A DNA stretch of 64,000 bases from Chitiniphilus purpureus. GTDB taxonomy: Bacteria; Pseudomonadota; Gammaproteobacteria; Burkholderiales; Chitinibacteraceae. Positions 9,515 to 19,803 of this stretch are shown one piece after another (positions within the stretch are counted from its first letter, which is position 1; every line of letters starts with the position of its first letter). The DNA lies in the NCBI RefSeq assembly GCF_025642115.1, contig NZ_CP106753.1, positions 3,287,501 to 3,351,500 of the forward strand, given 5' to 3'. The position numbers and the translations under genes are program-made. Below the pieces are notes generated by a model. The model saw only the letters and a program-made list of their open reading frames with translations, had not been told where the DNA came from and made no database searches.

Positions 9515-9629
9515 GATCGTTTCTCCAGGCGCCCTGAACGGGCCCGCGGGCCGCCCGCCCGCAATGTCACGGGCGGCGGCCTGCCTAAGGAAGAGGCCGG
9601 CCAGCGGAACGGCCGGCAGGTATGGCGGC

Positions 9630-10874
9630 CTAGCGCACCTTGGCCGCGGCCGCAAGCTTGTCGGCGGCCTGCCTGGCGCTCATCCTGTCGTCGTTCCAGA
9701 ACTGCGAAACCACGTCATAGATCGCGCCCTGCGTCGCTGAGTGCACCGCCATGCCGTGTGCCATCGACGGAACCAGCGCGCTCTTTTGGCTGGCGGCGGC
9801 GAAGTCCTTGGCCGATTGCTGGCCGCAGGCATCGAACTTGGCCATGTTCATGCCGGCTCGGACGGGAATCGAGCCTTTGTTGAGATTGAACACTTCCTGG
9901 AATTGCGGGCTCATGACTGCCGAGGCAAAGTCCTTCTCACCCTTCTCGGCATCCTTGTTCGGCAGCTTGAACATGGCAAAGCTGTCGATATTGAAGGTAA
10001 AGGCCGTTGCGGTCCCCGGCACAGCCACACACAGGAAATCCTTGCCCGGCACCTTGCCAGCCGCAAGGAACTCACCTTTGGCCCAGTCACCCATGAACTG
10101 CATCGCGGCCTTGCCATTGATGACCATGGCTGTTGCCAGATTCCACTCGCGGCCCGGGGCGTTCTTGTCGGTGTACGGCTTGATGCGCTTAAAGGTTTCC
10201 AGCGCCTTCACCATGGTCGGGCTCTTCAGGCTGTTCTGGTCCAGCTGCACCAGCGACTTCCTGTAGAAGTCCACGCCCCCGACACCCAACACCACCGATT
10301 CGAACACCGTGGCGTCCTGCCACGGCTGGCCACCATAGGCCACCGGCTGGACGCCGGCCTTCTTCAGCGCTTCGGCAGTCGCAAAGAACTCGTCCAAGGT
10401 GGTCGGCACCTTGGCCTTGGCCTTCTTCAGCAGTTCCGGGTTCACCCACAGCCAGTTCACGCGGTGCACGTTGACCGGCACGGCCACGTAGCTGCCCTTG
10501 TACTTCATTACGTTGGCAACCACCGGCGGCAGCAGCTTGTCCCAACCTTCCTTCTTGGCCACGTCGTCGATCGACGCCAACACACCTTCCTCACCCCATT
10601 CCTGGATCGCCGGGCCCTTGATCTGCGCAGCGGTCGGCGGATTGCCGGACACCACGCGCGTTTTCAGCGCAGTCATCGCGTTCTCGCCAGCACCACCCGC
10701 CACCGCGAAATCCTTCCACTTGTGGCCCTTGGCCTCGAGCATCTTCTTGAGCTCGGCCGCGGCCTTGGCCTCGCCGCCGGAAGTCCACCAGTGCAACACT
10801 TCCACTTCCGCAGCATGGGCGGTAAACGCAGCGGCCATCGCGGCTGCACAGAGCGTGGTACGCAAGACTTGCAT
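9630..10874 (-). CDS. gtsA: Periplasmic glucose/mannose-binding protein
   Basis: Solute-binding component of the ABC importer, 414 residues, with a signal peptide (MQVLRTTLCAAAMAAAFTAH, cleavage AHA-AE near 22). The mature start EVEVLHWWTSGGEAKA and the segment AAQIKGPAIQEWGEEGVLA are hallmarks of the GtsA/GltB glucose-binding family in pseudomonads. The ATG at 10874 has a GGAG site; the frame extends upstream but would bury the signal peptide. It is the first gene of gtsABCD, with a 115-bp gap before gtsB. Its promoter should lie within 10875-11063, where I could not identify convincing hexamers. Confidence 0.93.
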   Translation of the reverse strand: MQVLRTTLCAAAMAAAFTAHAAEVEVLHWWTSGGEAKAAAELKKMLEAKGHKWKDFAVAGGAGENAMTALKTRVVSGNPPTAAQIKGPAIQEWGEEGVLASIDDVAKKEGWDKLLPPVVANVMKYKGSYVAVPVNVHRVNWLWVNPELLKKAKAKVPTTLDEFFATAEALKKAGVQPVAYGGQPWQDATVFESVVLGVGGVDFYRKSLVQLDQNSLKSPTMVKALETFKRIKPYTDKNAPGREWNLATAMVINGKAAMQFMGDWAKGEFLAAGKVPGKDFLCVAVPGTATAFTFNIDSFAMFKLPNKDAEKGEKDFASAVMSPQFQEVFNLNKGSIPVRAGMNMAKFDACGQQSAKDFAAASQKSALVPSMAHGMAVHSATQGAIYDVVSQFWNDDRMSARQAADKLAAAAKVR

Positions 10875-11063
10875 TGTCGTGTCTCCAGGCATGAGCCGCC
10901 CCACGGCGGTGCTCGATGCACCAACTCTAGTCACAACAGGCTTGTTACAGAATCAGGGGAGCTATGTAAGGCGATCGCCGTACCAGACCGCAAGAGAGAC
11001 CACCGGCTCTTGCAGGACGCATGGCAAGCGAGATGGAGAAAAAATGAATGGCGCGAATGGCAA

Positions 11064-11089
11064 TAAAAAAGAGCGGCCGAAGCCGCTCT
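11064..11089 (-). terminator. Rho-independent terminator of the porin gene
   Basis: A perfect 8-bp stem (arms 11070-11077 and 11082-11089) with a TTCG tetraloop on the minus strand is followed by a run of T (11064-11070 read in complement). It begins 30 bp after the porin stop and separates the porin transcript from gtsA. Confidence 0.93.
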
Positions 11090-11118
11090 TTCTAACACCA
11101 ATCTGCTCGGAGAACAGA

Positions 11119-12156
11119 TTAGAAGCCGGTCCAGGTACCAACCAGGATACGGGTGCTGTCCTTGCCATCTGCCCAACCGTCACGGTTAACCCAGAACGGG
11201 CCCAGGGCCTGACCTTCGTTGTCGTACATGTTGTGACGGATCTGCAGGAACGCAACGCTGTTCTTGGAGATGCTGTAGTCCCACTGGAATGCGACTTGCT
11301 GGATTTCGTTGTCTTGCTCAACGCCAGCAGCTTCGGATTCAGCAACCAGTTGGTAGCCCAGGCTCAACGAATGCTTGCCGAAGCTGTAGCCGCCGCGGAC
11401 CAGGTAGAAGTCTTGCTCGTGGCTGCCGGCAGCGGCAGTTTCGAGCTCTTGACGCTTCCAGGCGCCGGTCACGTTGAAGCCGTTGTCGAAGGCATAGCGA
11501 GCGCCTGCGAAGGTAACGGTTTCGCTGGTGCCTTCAGCGTAGGTCAGGCGATAGCCGCTGCCATTGCCCGCGCCGGAGCTGGATGCATCATCGGTAGCAG
11601 CATAGCCGGCATCGATCGACAGGCCACCGGTGGTGAAGTGACCAACCACTTCATAGGCCTTGCCGTCCTTGCCGCCGGTACCCAGGTCGTAACCGAGGTT
11701 GAAGCTGAAGCCGTTGAAGTTCGGCGAGGCATAGGTGATACCAGAAGCGAAGCCTTGGATCGGGGGCTCTGCGAACAGACCGCCTTGACCCTTGGCGCCG
11801 TACGGCCAGTCTTGGGTCAGGTACAGGTTGGTGAACTGGTTACCGAAGCGGATTTCACCCCAGCTGTCGGCGTAGCCGATCCAGGCTTCACGGTTGCCCC
11901 AGCTGTCATAACGCCAATCGGTAGCAACCTTCTGAGCCAGGCGCCACTTCAGGGTGGAACCGTTGTCCAGCTTGTCGGAACCGTCGACATTCACAACGAT
12001 CGCGATTTCTTCCAGGAACTTGCCGTCGCCATCGGGAGTGTTGTTGGTACGGTAGAACAGGTCCATCTCGGCGGAACCGCCGATGGACACGTCAGCGAAG
12101 GCCGGGGCGGCGAATGCGGCTGCGATGGAGGCAGCAACCAGAGCACGCTTGAACAT
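11119..12156 (-). CDS. Outer-membrane porin (general beta-barrel porin family)
   Basis: A 345-residue outer-membrane protein with a textbook signal peptide (MFKRALVAASIAAAFAAPAF, then ADVSIGG). Alternating beta strands follow, and the protein ends in VGTWTGF, the terminal Phe recognised by the BAM complex. The NREAWIGYADSWGEIRFGNQ segment matches the conserved strand-loop of Neisseria/Burkholderia-type trimeric porins. AGGAG lies nine bases before the ATG. It sits between gtsA and gap and has its own terminator, so it is monocistronic. Its proximity to the glucose transporter suggests a role in sugar entry, but specificity cannot be read from the sequence. Codon usage is strongly biased, as expected for a highly expressed gene. 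Confidence 0.93.
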   Translation of the reverse strand: MFKRALVAASIAAAFAAPAFADVSIGGSAEMDLFYRTNNTPDGDGKFLEEIAIVVNVDGSDKLDNGSTLKWRLAQKVATDWRYDSWGNREAWIGYADSWGEIRFGNQFTNLYLTQDWPYGAKGQGGLFAEPPIQGFASGITYASPNFNGFSFNLGYDLGTGGKDGKAYEVVGHFTTGGLSIDAGYAATDDASSSGAGNGSGYRLTYAEGTSETVTFAGARYAFDNGFNVTGAWKRQELETAAAGSHEQDFYLVRGGYSFGKHSLSLGYQLVAESEAAGVEQDNEIQQVAFQWDYSISKNSVAFLQIRHNMYDNEGQALGPFWVNRDGWADGKDSTRILVGTWTGF

Positions 12157-12354
12157 TTATAGGTCTCCTGATTAAGAGTTGGCTGTAACGCCAGCTTGTA
12201 ACGGTCAAGCCGGTTGCTTTCGCTTTTGCTACACCCGGCTTTACCTCTACTGCCGAAGGATAAAGAACCGGGTTTTCCCGGGCAAACCTGAAACAGTTTC
12301 GCTTAAGGAATTGTCGCTTGTACGCAACAAACCACCGCTCGTCTGGAACGTGGG

Positions 12355-12386
12355 AAAAACAAAACCGCCGGCAATGCGGCGGTTTT
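12355..12386 (-). terminator. Rho-independent terminator of gap
   Basis: A 10-bp perfect stem (12361-12370 with 12377-12386) around a 6-nt loop is followed on the minus strand by TTTTGTTTTT. It lies 22 bp after the gap stop codon. Confidence 0.9.
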
Positions 12387-12407
12387 ACACGATCGGGCCC
12401 TGGTGGA

Positions 12408-13568
<1,161 letters not shown>

Positions 13569-13586
13569 TTACGCGCATATGTTACA

Positions 13587-13614
13587 GCATGCCCGGTCTG
13601 CTGACCGGGCATGC
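13587..13614 (-). terminator. Stem-loop after eda, possible weak terminator
   Basis: A near-perfect inverted repeat (12 bp counting the closing C-G pair, loop of four) lies four bases after the eda stop. No T run follows on the minus strand, so it may stabilise the 3' end or act Rho-dependently rather than be a classic intrinsic terminator. Confidence 0.55.
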
Positions 13615-13617
13615 CGC

Positions 13618-14241
13618 TCAGGGACGCAGTGCGGCGGCTTCGCGTGCCAATGCGGTGATCGCGGCCCAGTCGCCGGCATTGACCTTGTCCTTGGGCGCAA
13701 GCCACGAACCGCCGACGCAACCGACATTGGGCAGGGCAAGGAGCTTGGGCGCCGATTCCGGCGTCACCCCACCCGTGGGGCAGAACAAGGCCTGCGGCAG
13801 CGGCCCGCCCAATGCCTTGAGCATGCCAAGGCTGCCCGCCTGCTCGGCCGGAAAGAGCTTGAGGGCATCGAAGCCCAGCTCCAGCGCGGCGATGACCTCG
13901 GACGGCGTCATCACGCCGGGCAACAGCGGCATGTCGGCGGCGCGCGCGGCCACTGCAAGCTTTTCGGTCAAGCCAGGGGTGACGGCGAACCGGGCGCCGG
14001 CAGCCTTGGCTTCGGCAAACTGCTCGGGGCGCACCACGGTGCCGACGCCGACGATGGCTTCGGGCACGGCATCGGCGATTGCCTTGACTGCGGCAAGCGC
14101 CGCCGGAGTACGCAGCGTCACTTCCAGCACACGAATACCGCCTTCGACCAGCGCGCGCGCCAAGGGCACGGCATGTTCGGCTTCTTCGATCACCAGGACC
14201 GGCATCACCGGGCAGGCGCGCATGATTTCGCGGATTTGCAT
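13618..14241 (-). CDS. eda: 2-keto-3-deoxy-6-phosphogluconate aldolase
   Basis: Cleaves KDPG to pyruvate and glyceraldehyde-3-phosphate, the second committed step of the Entner-Doudoroff pathway. The 207 residues carry the general-base Glu in GIRVLEVTLRT (Glu40), the phosphate-site segment VTPGLTEKL and the Schiff-base Lys in GFDALKLFPAE (Lys128). Length and fold are standard for the class I KDPG aldolase TIM barrel. It lies 93 bp downstream of edd on the same strand and is probably cotranscribed with it. Confidence 0.97.
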   Translation of the reverse strand: MQIREIMRACPVMPVLVIEEAEHAVPLARALVEGGIRVLEVTLRTPAALAAVKAIADAVPEAIVGVGTVVRPEQFAEAKAAGARFAVTPGLTEKLAVAARAADMPLLPGVMTPSEVIAALELGFDALKLFPAEQAGSLGMLKALGGPLPQALFCPTGGVTPESAPKLLALPNVGCVGGSWLAPKDKVNAGDWAAITALAREAAALRP

Positions 14242-14301
14242 ATGCGTAGTCTCTTATTCCAAAAGTGCTCTTGCGGCCTGCAAGCTGCCGGCCTTCCCTA
14301 T

Positions 14302-14319
14302 GATCGGTGCGTACCGATC
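14302..14319. promoter_or_regulatory. Palindrome in the edd-eda spacer
   Basis: A 7-bp perfect inverted repeat (GATCGGT, four bases, ACCGATC) lies between the edd stop and eda start. It could be a small RNA hairpin that adjusts eda expression or an operator. I recognise no matching regulator, and it does not fit the HexR motif. Confidence 0.35.
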
Positions 14320-14334
14320 GATTAAACCGTCGGA

Positions 14335-16158
14335 TCAGTGGGCAAGACCCAGCGCGACCGCGCCTTCCTCGGCGCCAGTGGCCGCGGCGCGGAACGAAGC
14401 GAACAGCTCGCGACCCATGCCGTGGCCGTTGCGGGACAGATCCGCCGTCGCCACCTCCCGGGCGGCCCATTCGGCGGCATCCACCTTGGCCTCGACCACT
14501 CCGGCTTCGGCATCGAGCCGGATCAGATCGCCGGTCCGTACCTTGCCCAGCGGCCCGCCCGACACGACTTCAGGCGTCATATGGATGGCCGAGGGCACCT
14601 TGCCCGAAGCGCCGGACATGCGTCCATCAGTGACCAGCGCCACCTTGAAGCCGCGATCCTGCAGCACTCCCAGCGCCGGCGTGAGCTTGTGCAGCTCCGG
14701 CATGCCATTGGCGCGCGGGCCCTGGAAGCGCAGCACCACGATAAAGTCCTTCTCCAGCTCGCCGCGCTTGAAGGCAGCCAGAACGTCGTCCTGATCATCG
14801 AACACGATGGCCGGCGCCTCGACGATGCGATGCTGCGGCGCCACCGCCGAGACCTTGATCACCGCCCGGCCCAGATTCCCGGACAGCAGGCGCAGTCCAC
14901 CATCGGCGCTGAACGGCTGAGCAACGGTACCCAGCACGCTGGGGTCACCGGACTGGGCCGGGGCGTCACGCCACTGCAGCTGGCCTTCGATCAGGAACGG
15001 TTCCTGCGCATAGCGGTGCAGACCCGGGCCGGCGTTGGTCAACACGTCGTCGTGCAGGAGACCGGCGCCGAGCAGCTCGCGGATCAGCAACCCCATCCCG
15101 CCCGCGGCGTGAAAGTGGTTCACGTCCGCCGACCCGTTGGGGTAGACCTTGGCCAGCAGCGGCACCACCTGCGACAGATCGTCGAAGTCACCCCAATCGA
15201 TCACGATGCCGGCGGCGCGCGCGATCGCGATCAGGTGGATGGTGTGGTTGGTCGAACCGCCAGTGGCCAGGAGGCCGACGATGCCATTGACGATGGCCTT
15301 CTCGTCGACCACCTTGCCCACCGGGGTGAACTCGCCCCCCAATGCGGTGATCGCGGCGGCGCGGCGGGCACCTGCGGCAGTCAGTGCGTCGCGCAGCGGC
15401 GTGTTGGGGTTGACGAAGGCGGCGCCCGGCAGATGCAGGCCCATCACCTCCATCAGCATCTGGTTGGAATTGGCCGTGCCGTAGAAGGTACAGGTACCCG
15501 GGCCGTGATAGCTGCCCTCCTCGGAGGCCAACAGCTCGTCCCGCCCGCATTTGCCCTCGGCAAAGCGCTGGCGCACCGCCGCCTTGTCCTTGTTCGAGAT
15601 GCCCGAGGTCATCGGGCCGGCAGGGATGAATACCGCCGGCAGATGGCCGAACTGCAGCACGCCGATCAGGAGACCGGGGATGATCTTGTCGCACACGCCA
15701 AGGCACACCACGCTGTCGAACACGTTGTGCGACAACGCCACCGCGGTGCTCATCGCGATCACGTCGCGGCTGAACAGTGACAGCTCCATGCCGGGCTGCC
15801 CCTGCGTGACGCCATCGCACATGGCCGGTGTGCCGCCGGCGAACTGGGCCGTTGCACCCGCCTCGCGCGCGGCGGCCTTGATGACGGCCGGGTAGTACTC
15901 CAGCGGCTGGTGCGCCGACAGCATGTCGTTGTAGGAGGAAACGATGGCGATGTTGGGCTCGCGCATCTCGCGCAGCAGGATCTTGTCGTCGGCAGGCGCG
16001 GCTGCCCAAGCATGCGCCTGGTTGGTACAGGCCAGCCCCTTGCGAACCGGCTCTTTCTGCGCGGCGGCATCGAGCCGCTGCAGATAACGGCCACGCGATT
16101 CGCGGCTGCGCTCAACAATGCGGGCCGTGACCTCGGCAAGGCGGGAATGGAGGGGCAT
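14335..16158 (-). CDS. edd: 6-phosphogluconate dehydratase
   Basis: Dehydrates 6-phosphogluconate to KDPG. The 607-residue IlvD/Edd-family enzyme starts [20 protein letters not shown], and an upstream in-frame start adding 14 residues is rejected. Iron-sulfur-type cysteines are visible in [15 protein letters not shown] and in the N-terminal CTNQAH segment. The conserved [19 protein letters not shown] and [17 protein letters not shown] segments form the active site. It is transcribed divergently from zwf across an intergenic region carrying HexR-like operators, and it is followed by eda. Together these give the classical hex regulon layout. Confidence 0.97.
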   Translation of the reverse strand: MPLHSRLAEVTARIVERSRESRGRYLQRLDAAAQKEPVRKGLACTNQAHAWAAAPADDKILLREMREPNIAIVSSYNDMLSAHQPLEYYPAVIKAAAREAGATAQFAGGTPAMCDGVTQGQPGMELSLFSRDVIAMSTAVALSHNVFDSVVCLGVCDKIIPGLLIGVLQFGHLPAVFIPAGPMTSGISNKDKAAVRQRFAEGKCGRDELLASEEGSYHGPGTCTFYGTANSNQMLMEVMGLHLPGAAFVNPNTPLRDALTAAGARRAAAITALGGEFTPVGKVVDEKAIVNGIVGLLATGGSTNHTIHLIAIARAAGIVIDWGDFDDLSQVVPLLAKVYPNGSADVNHFHAAGGMGLLIRELLGAGLLHDDVLTNAGPGLHRYAQEPFLIEGQLQWRDAPAQSGDPSVLGTVAQPFSADGGLRLLSGNLGRAVIKVSAVAPQHRIVEAPAIVFDDQDDVLAAFKRGELEKDFIVVLRFQGPRANGMPELHKLTPALGVLQDRGFKVALVTDGRMSGASGKVPSAIHMTPEVVSGGPLGKVRTGDLIRLDAEAGVVEAKVDAAEWAAREVATADLSRNGHGMGRELFASFRAAATGAEEGAVALGLAH

Positions 16159-16224
16159 GACGAACTCCGGAAACAGGGAATCAGGGGCGAGTAGCGGCAA
16201 GCGGCGGCACTACAAGAACTGGAG

Positions 16225-16239
16225 CGTAGTTTTACTACA
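16225..16239. promoter_or_regulatory. HexR operator, edd side
   Basis: Read on the minus strand the site is TGTAGTAAAACTACG, a near-perfect fit to the TGTARTWWWAYTACA palindrome described for HexR. It lies 67 bp upstream of the edd start, where it could overlap the edd promoter. HexR is encoded nearby at 18904-19749. Confidence 0.75.
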
Positions 16240-16393
16240 ACGGCTTAACAACTTCAACCGCCTTTCAACCGGCACGGCCCCATGCTGCATCGCAACAAAA
16301 ACGAGCATTGCCGCGGGTTTTGCGCACTCCCCTACCGTAAACCCCAATACTGGCGCGGCGGGCCGAGAAACCGTTTGCGCCGTTTTTTGTGTA

Positions 16394-16421
16394 CGTAGTA
16401 AGATTACATAGTCTTACTACA
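16394..16421. promoter_or_regulatory. Overlapping pair of HexR operators, zwf side
   Basis: Two HexR-like 15-mers overlap by two bases: CGTAGTAAGATTACA at 16394-16408 and CATAGTCTTACTACA at 16407-16421. Together they form a larger perfect inverted repeat (GTAGTAAGA at 16395-16403 with TCTTACTAC at 16412-16420). The pair is 60 bp upstream of the zwf ATG. The arrangement suggests cooperative binding of two HexR dimers and tighter control of zwf than of edd. Confidence 0.7.
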
Positions 16422-16480
16422 TATCGGCTGCCCCGGCACCGCCCGGCGGGGCGCCGGCCCTCGTTACTGGAAGGATAGTC

Positions 16481-17932
16481 ATGACCCCCATCGACGCTTT
16501 CGACATGGTGCTGTTCGGCGGCACAGGCGACCTGGTGATGAGAAAGCTGCTGCCGGCGCTTTATCACCAGCACCAGGATGGCAATCTGCCTGCCGCCGGC
16601 CGCATCATCTGTCTGGGGCGCAGCGTGCCCGACACCGCGGCGTATCTGGACAAGGCGCGGGGCCTGGCGCAGGGCTATCTGGGCAAGCATTACAACGAGG
16701 CCGATTGGGATTCGTTCGCCGACCGGATCGAATACCTGCGGCTGGATGCCAACAATCCGGACGAATTCGGCAGGCTTGCCGACGTGCTCAACACCTTTCC
16801 GGGCCGGGTGCGCGTGTTCTATCTGTCCACCGCGCCGGACCTGTTCGCCCCGATCTCCAAGAGCCTTGCCGCCGTCGGGCTCAGCCAGGGCAACGCCCGC
16901 GTGGTGCTGGAAAAACCGCTGGGCCACGATCTGGCGTCGTCCAACAAGATCAACGACGAGGTCGGCCAGTATTTCGAAGAACAGCAGATCTACCGGATCG
17001 ACCATTACCTGGGCAAGGAGCCGGTGCTCAATCTGATCGCGCTGCGCTTTGCCAATACGCTGCTCGAACCGCTGTGGCGCCGCGAATGGATCCGCGACGT
17101 GCAGATCACCGTGACCGAGCAGGTGGGCGTGGAAACCCGGGCCGATTTCTACGACAAGGCCGGCGCGCTGCGCGACATGATCCAGAACCACCTGCTGCAG
17201 CTGCTCACCATCGTCGCGATGGAGCCGCCGGCAAGCATCGATGCCGATGCGGTGCGTGATGAGAAGCTCAAGATCCTGCGTGCGCTCAAGCCACTGACCG
17301 CCGAGACCGTGCACACCAACGTGGTGCGCGGCCAATACCGCGCCGGCGCGATCAACGCCAAGCCGGTGCCGGGCTATCTGGAGGAGCCGGGCGTGCCGGC
17401 CGGCTCGAAGACCGAGACCTTTGTTGCACTCAAGGCGGAGATCCAGACCTGGCGCTGGGCCGGCGTGCCGTTCTATCTGCGCACCGGCAAGCGGCTGCAG
17501 GAACGCCTGGCGGAGATCGTCATCAATTTCCGCGAGGCCCCGCATTCGATCTTCGGCCGCCACACCACGCCCAACCGGCTGGTGATCCAGCTGCAACCGG
17601 ACGAGTCGGTCCGCCTCTACCTGATGGCCAAGGAGCCGGGCAACCAGTTCCGGCAACGCCCGGTGCACCTTGACCTGGACTTCAAGGATTTCTTCCAGAG
17701 CCGCAGCCCGGAAGCCTACGAGCGCCTGCTGATGGACGTGATCCGCGGTGACCTGTCGCTGTTCGTGCGCCGCGACGAACAGCGCGCCGCATGGAAATGG
17801 GTGGAGCCGATCCTGGATGCCTGGGAAAACGGCATCGATGCGCCCAAGCCTTATACCGCCGGTACCTGGGGGCCGGCCGCCTCGTCTGCGCTGCTGTCGC
17901 GCGACGGCTTCAGCTGGCACGAAGAAGGCTGA
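16481..17932 (+). CDS. zwf: Glucose-6-phosphate 1-dehydrogenase
   Basis: Oxidises glucose-6-phosphate to 6-phosphogluconolactone, feeding the Entner-Doudoroff and pentose phosphate routes. The 483 residues show the dinucleotide-binding start DMVLFGGTGDLVMRKLLPAL and the catalytic signature RIDHYLGKEPV (His175, Lys179). The ATG is preceded by GGAAGGA. It is divergent from edd, and pgl follows after 161 bp on the same strand, so zwf and pgl probably share the HexR-controlled promoter. Confidence 0.98.
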   Translation: MTPIDAFDMVLFGGTGDLVMRKLLPALYHQHQDGNLPAAGRIICLGRSVPDTAAYLDKARGLAQGYLGKHYNEADWDSFADRIEYLRLDANNPDEFGRLADVLNTFPGRVRVFYLSTAPDLFAPISKSLAAVGLSQGNARVVLEKPLGHDLASSNKINDEVGQYFEEQQIYRIDHYLGKEPVLNLIALRFANTLLEPLWRREWIRDVQITVTEQVGVETRADFYDKAGALRDMIQNHLLQLLTIVAMEPPASIDADAVRDEKLKILRALKPLTAETVHTNVVRGQYRAGAINAKPVPGYLEEPGVPAGSKTETFVALKAEIQTWRWAGVPFYLRTGKRLQERLAEIVINFREAPHSIFGRHTTPNRLVIQLQPDESVRLYLMAKEPGNQFRQRPVHLDLDFKDFFQSRSPEAYERLLMDVIRGDLSLFVRRDEQRAAWKWVEPILDAWENGIDAPKPYTAGTWGPAASSALLSRDGFSWHEEG

Positions 17933-18093
17933 GCGGCTTGCTGCGTGGGCCTCAGGCCTGGCAGCGGACCGTGGGCGTCATCCTCCAGCCCATCATGGCG
18001 ACGCCGCCGGGCTGCCTGCAGGGGCCCGCGCCACGGCGCTGCCGGCCCACCGCCCGGCGCATGCAGTTGTCTTCATCAATTCGAGGTTAAGCA

Positions 18094-18792
18094 ATGTCTG
18101 TGCAGTGGCATGAATTTCCGTCCAAGGACGACCTTGACGCAGCCCTGGCGGCGAAGATCGCAGCGGTGCTGAATGCCGCCATCGCCGAACGCGGCGTGGC
18201 AAGCTTCGCCGTCTCCGGCGGGCGCACGCCGGCCGGGATGTTCAAGGCGTTGTCGGAACAGGACGTTGCGTGGGACAAGGTGTATGCCACCCTGGTCGAC
18301 GAACGCTGGGTGCCGGTGGAACACGCCGACAGCAACGAGCGCACGGTGCGCCAGCATCTGTTGACGGGTGCGGCCAGCGCCATCCGTTTCGTCTCGCCGG
18401 TCTGCGAAGCGCCGACGCCGCATGCGGGCGAGGCCGAGATCGAAGCGCGCCTGGCGGCGATGCCGCAACCGTTCGACGTGCTGATCCTGGGCATGGGCGA
18501 CGATGGCCACACCGCCTCGCTGTTCCCGGGCGCCGCCGAACTGGAACACGCCTGCGCCTCGACGACACTGGTCGCCGCGGTGACCCCGCCGGTGGCGCCG
18601 CACCGCCGCATCACGCTGACCCTGCCGACCATCGCGCGCGCGCGCGCCGTGATCGTGCATATCACCGGCACGGGCAAGAAGGCCCTGCTGCACACCGCGC
18701 TGGGCGAGCAAAAGGCGGTGACCGAGCAATATCCGATCCGCCGTGTGCTCGACGCCGCAGCGGGTCAGAAACATGTGTTCTGGGCTGATTGA
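18094..18792 (+). CDS. pgl: 6-phosphogluconolactonase
   Basis: Hydrolyses 6-phosphogluconolactone to 6-phosphogluconate. The 232-residue protein belongs to the DevB/SOL family. It shows FAVSGGRTPAGMFKAL near the N-terminus, LVDERWVPVEHADSN with the conserved DERxVP motif, and LGMGDDGHTASLFPG, the signature with the catalytic His. A second start is not needed because the ATG at 18094 gives the usual length. It lies between zwf and hexR in the same orientation. Confidence 0.96.
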   Translation: MSVQWHEFPSKDDLDAALAAKIAAVLNAAIAERGVASFAVSGGRTPAGMFKALSEQDVAWDKVYATLVDERWVPVEHADSNERTVRQHLLTGAASAIRFVSPVCEAPTPHAGEAEIEARLAAMPQPFDVLILGMGDDGHTASLFPGAAELEHACASTTLVAAVTPPVAPHRRITLTLPTIARARAVIVHITGTGKKALLHTALGEQKAVTEQYPIRRVLDAAAGQKHVFWAD

Positions 18793-18811
18793 GTACCGGA
18801 ACGAAACAGGA

Positions 18812-18829
18812 CGGGGCCGACAGGCCCCG
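18812..18829 (+). terminator. GC-rich stem-loop after pgl
   Basis: A 7-bp stem (18812-18818 with 18823-18829) with a GACA loop lies 20 bp after the pgl stop. Only a short CCTT follows, so it may be a weak terminator or an RNA 3'-end stabiliser ahead of hexR. Confidence 0.4.
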
Positions 18830-18903
18830 CCTTCACAAGGGCACTGCCCCGATCAGGAACGGGTTTTATCAAAGCGCGTTCCATCGTTTGAGTGAGACTA
18901 CCC

Positions 18904-19749
18904 ATGCTCGAACGCATCAAGACCGTGATCGACTCGCTCTCCAAATCGGAGCGCAAAGTCGCCGAACTGGTGCTGGCCCAGCCTAACCTGGTGGCCAATG
19001 CGCCCATTGCGCAGATTGCCGACCTTGCCGACGTGTCCCAGCCGACCGTCATCCGCTTCTGCCGCAGCCTCAACTGTTCGGGGCTGCAGGATTTCAAGCT
19101 GCGGCTCACCCGCAGCCTGGTTTCCGGTGTGCCCTACGTGCACTCGATGGTCTCGGCCGACGATTCGGCACACGACCTGGCCAAGAAGCTGTTCGACAAC
19201 AACATCTCCCACCTGCTGCGCTGCCGCAACGAGCTGGATACCGAGGCGCTGGAGCGGGCGATCAAGGTGCTGTCGAACACGCACAAGATCGAAGTGTGGG
19301 GCCAGGGCCAATCCGGCGCGGTGGCCATCGACGCGCAGAACAAGTTCTTCCGCCTGGGCGTGCCGACGGTGGCCTACACCGATCCGCACATGCATGGCAT
19401 GAGCGCGTCGATGCTCAAGCCCGGCGACGCGGTGGTGGCCGTTTCCAACTCGGGCCGCACGCTCGATCTGATCCGCTCGGTCGAGATCGCGCGCGACGCC
19501 GGCGCCGACGTGATCGGCATCACGCACAGCAAGAGCCCGCTCGCCAAGCGCTGCTCGATCTGCCTGTACGCCGACACCATGGAAGACCCGGATCTCTATA
19601 CGCCGATGATCACCCGCATCGTGCACTTGGTGATCATCGACGTGCTGGCCGTCGGCGTGGCCCTCAAGCGCGGCCCGGAATTGATCGACCAGCTCGAAAA
19701 GATGAAGCGCAACCTGAAGGAAAAACGGGTGCGCGGCCACGAAAACTGA
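18904..19749 (+). CDS. hexR: HexR-type transcriptional regulator (RpiR family)
   Basis: A 281-residue RpiR-family regulator with an N-terminal helix-turn-helix (about 30-60, IAQIADLADVSQPTVIRFCR) and a C-terminal SIS sugar-phosphate domain (about 125-255, including AVSNSGRTLDLIRS). HexR represses zwf, edd and neighbouring genes and is released by KDPG. The three HexR-like operators at 16.2-16.4 kb and its position between pgl and pgi support this identity over other RpiR paralogues. The ATG at 18904 is preferred; a GTG four codons earlier is possible, and neither has a strong ribosome site. Confidence 0.93.
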   Translation: MLERIKTVIDSLSKSERKVAELVLAQPNLVANAPIAQIADLADVSQPTVIRFCRSLNCSGLQDFKLRLTRSLVSGVPYVHSMVSADDSAHDLAKKLFDNNISHLLRCRNELDTEALERAIKVLSNTHKIEVWGQGQSGAVAIDAQNKFFRLGVPTVAYTDPHMHGMSASMLKPGDAVVAVSNSGRTLDLIRSVEIARDAGADVIGITHSKSPLAKRCSICLYADTMEDPDLYTPMITRIVHLVIIDVLAVGVALKRGPELIDQLEKMKRNLKEKRVRGHEN

Positions 19750-19803
19750 TCGGGGCGACGCTGCAGCACGCCCTTACCGCTTATTGCGATGAAGGAAGCA
19801 TCC

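Noticed and set aside
10875..11063. Imperfect palindrome ACAACAGGCTTGT upstream of gtsA as an operator
   Set aside because: It is short and imperfect and unlike the HexR motif; there is not enough to call a regulator site.
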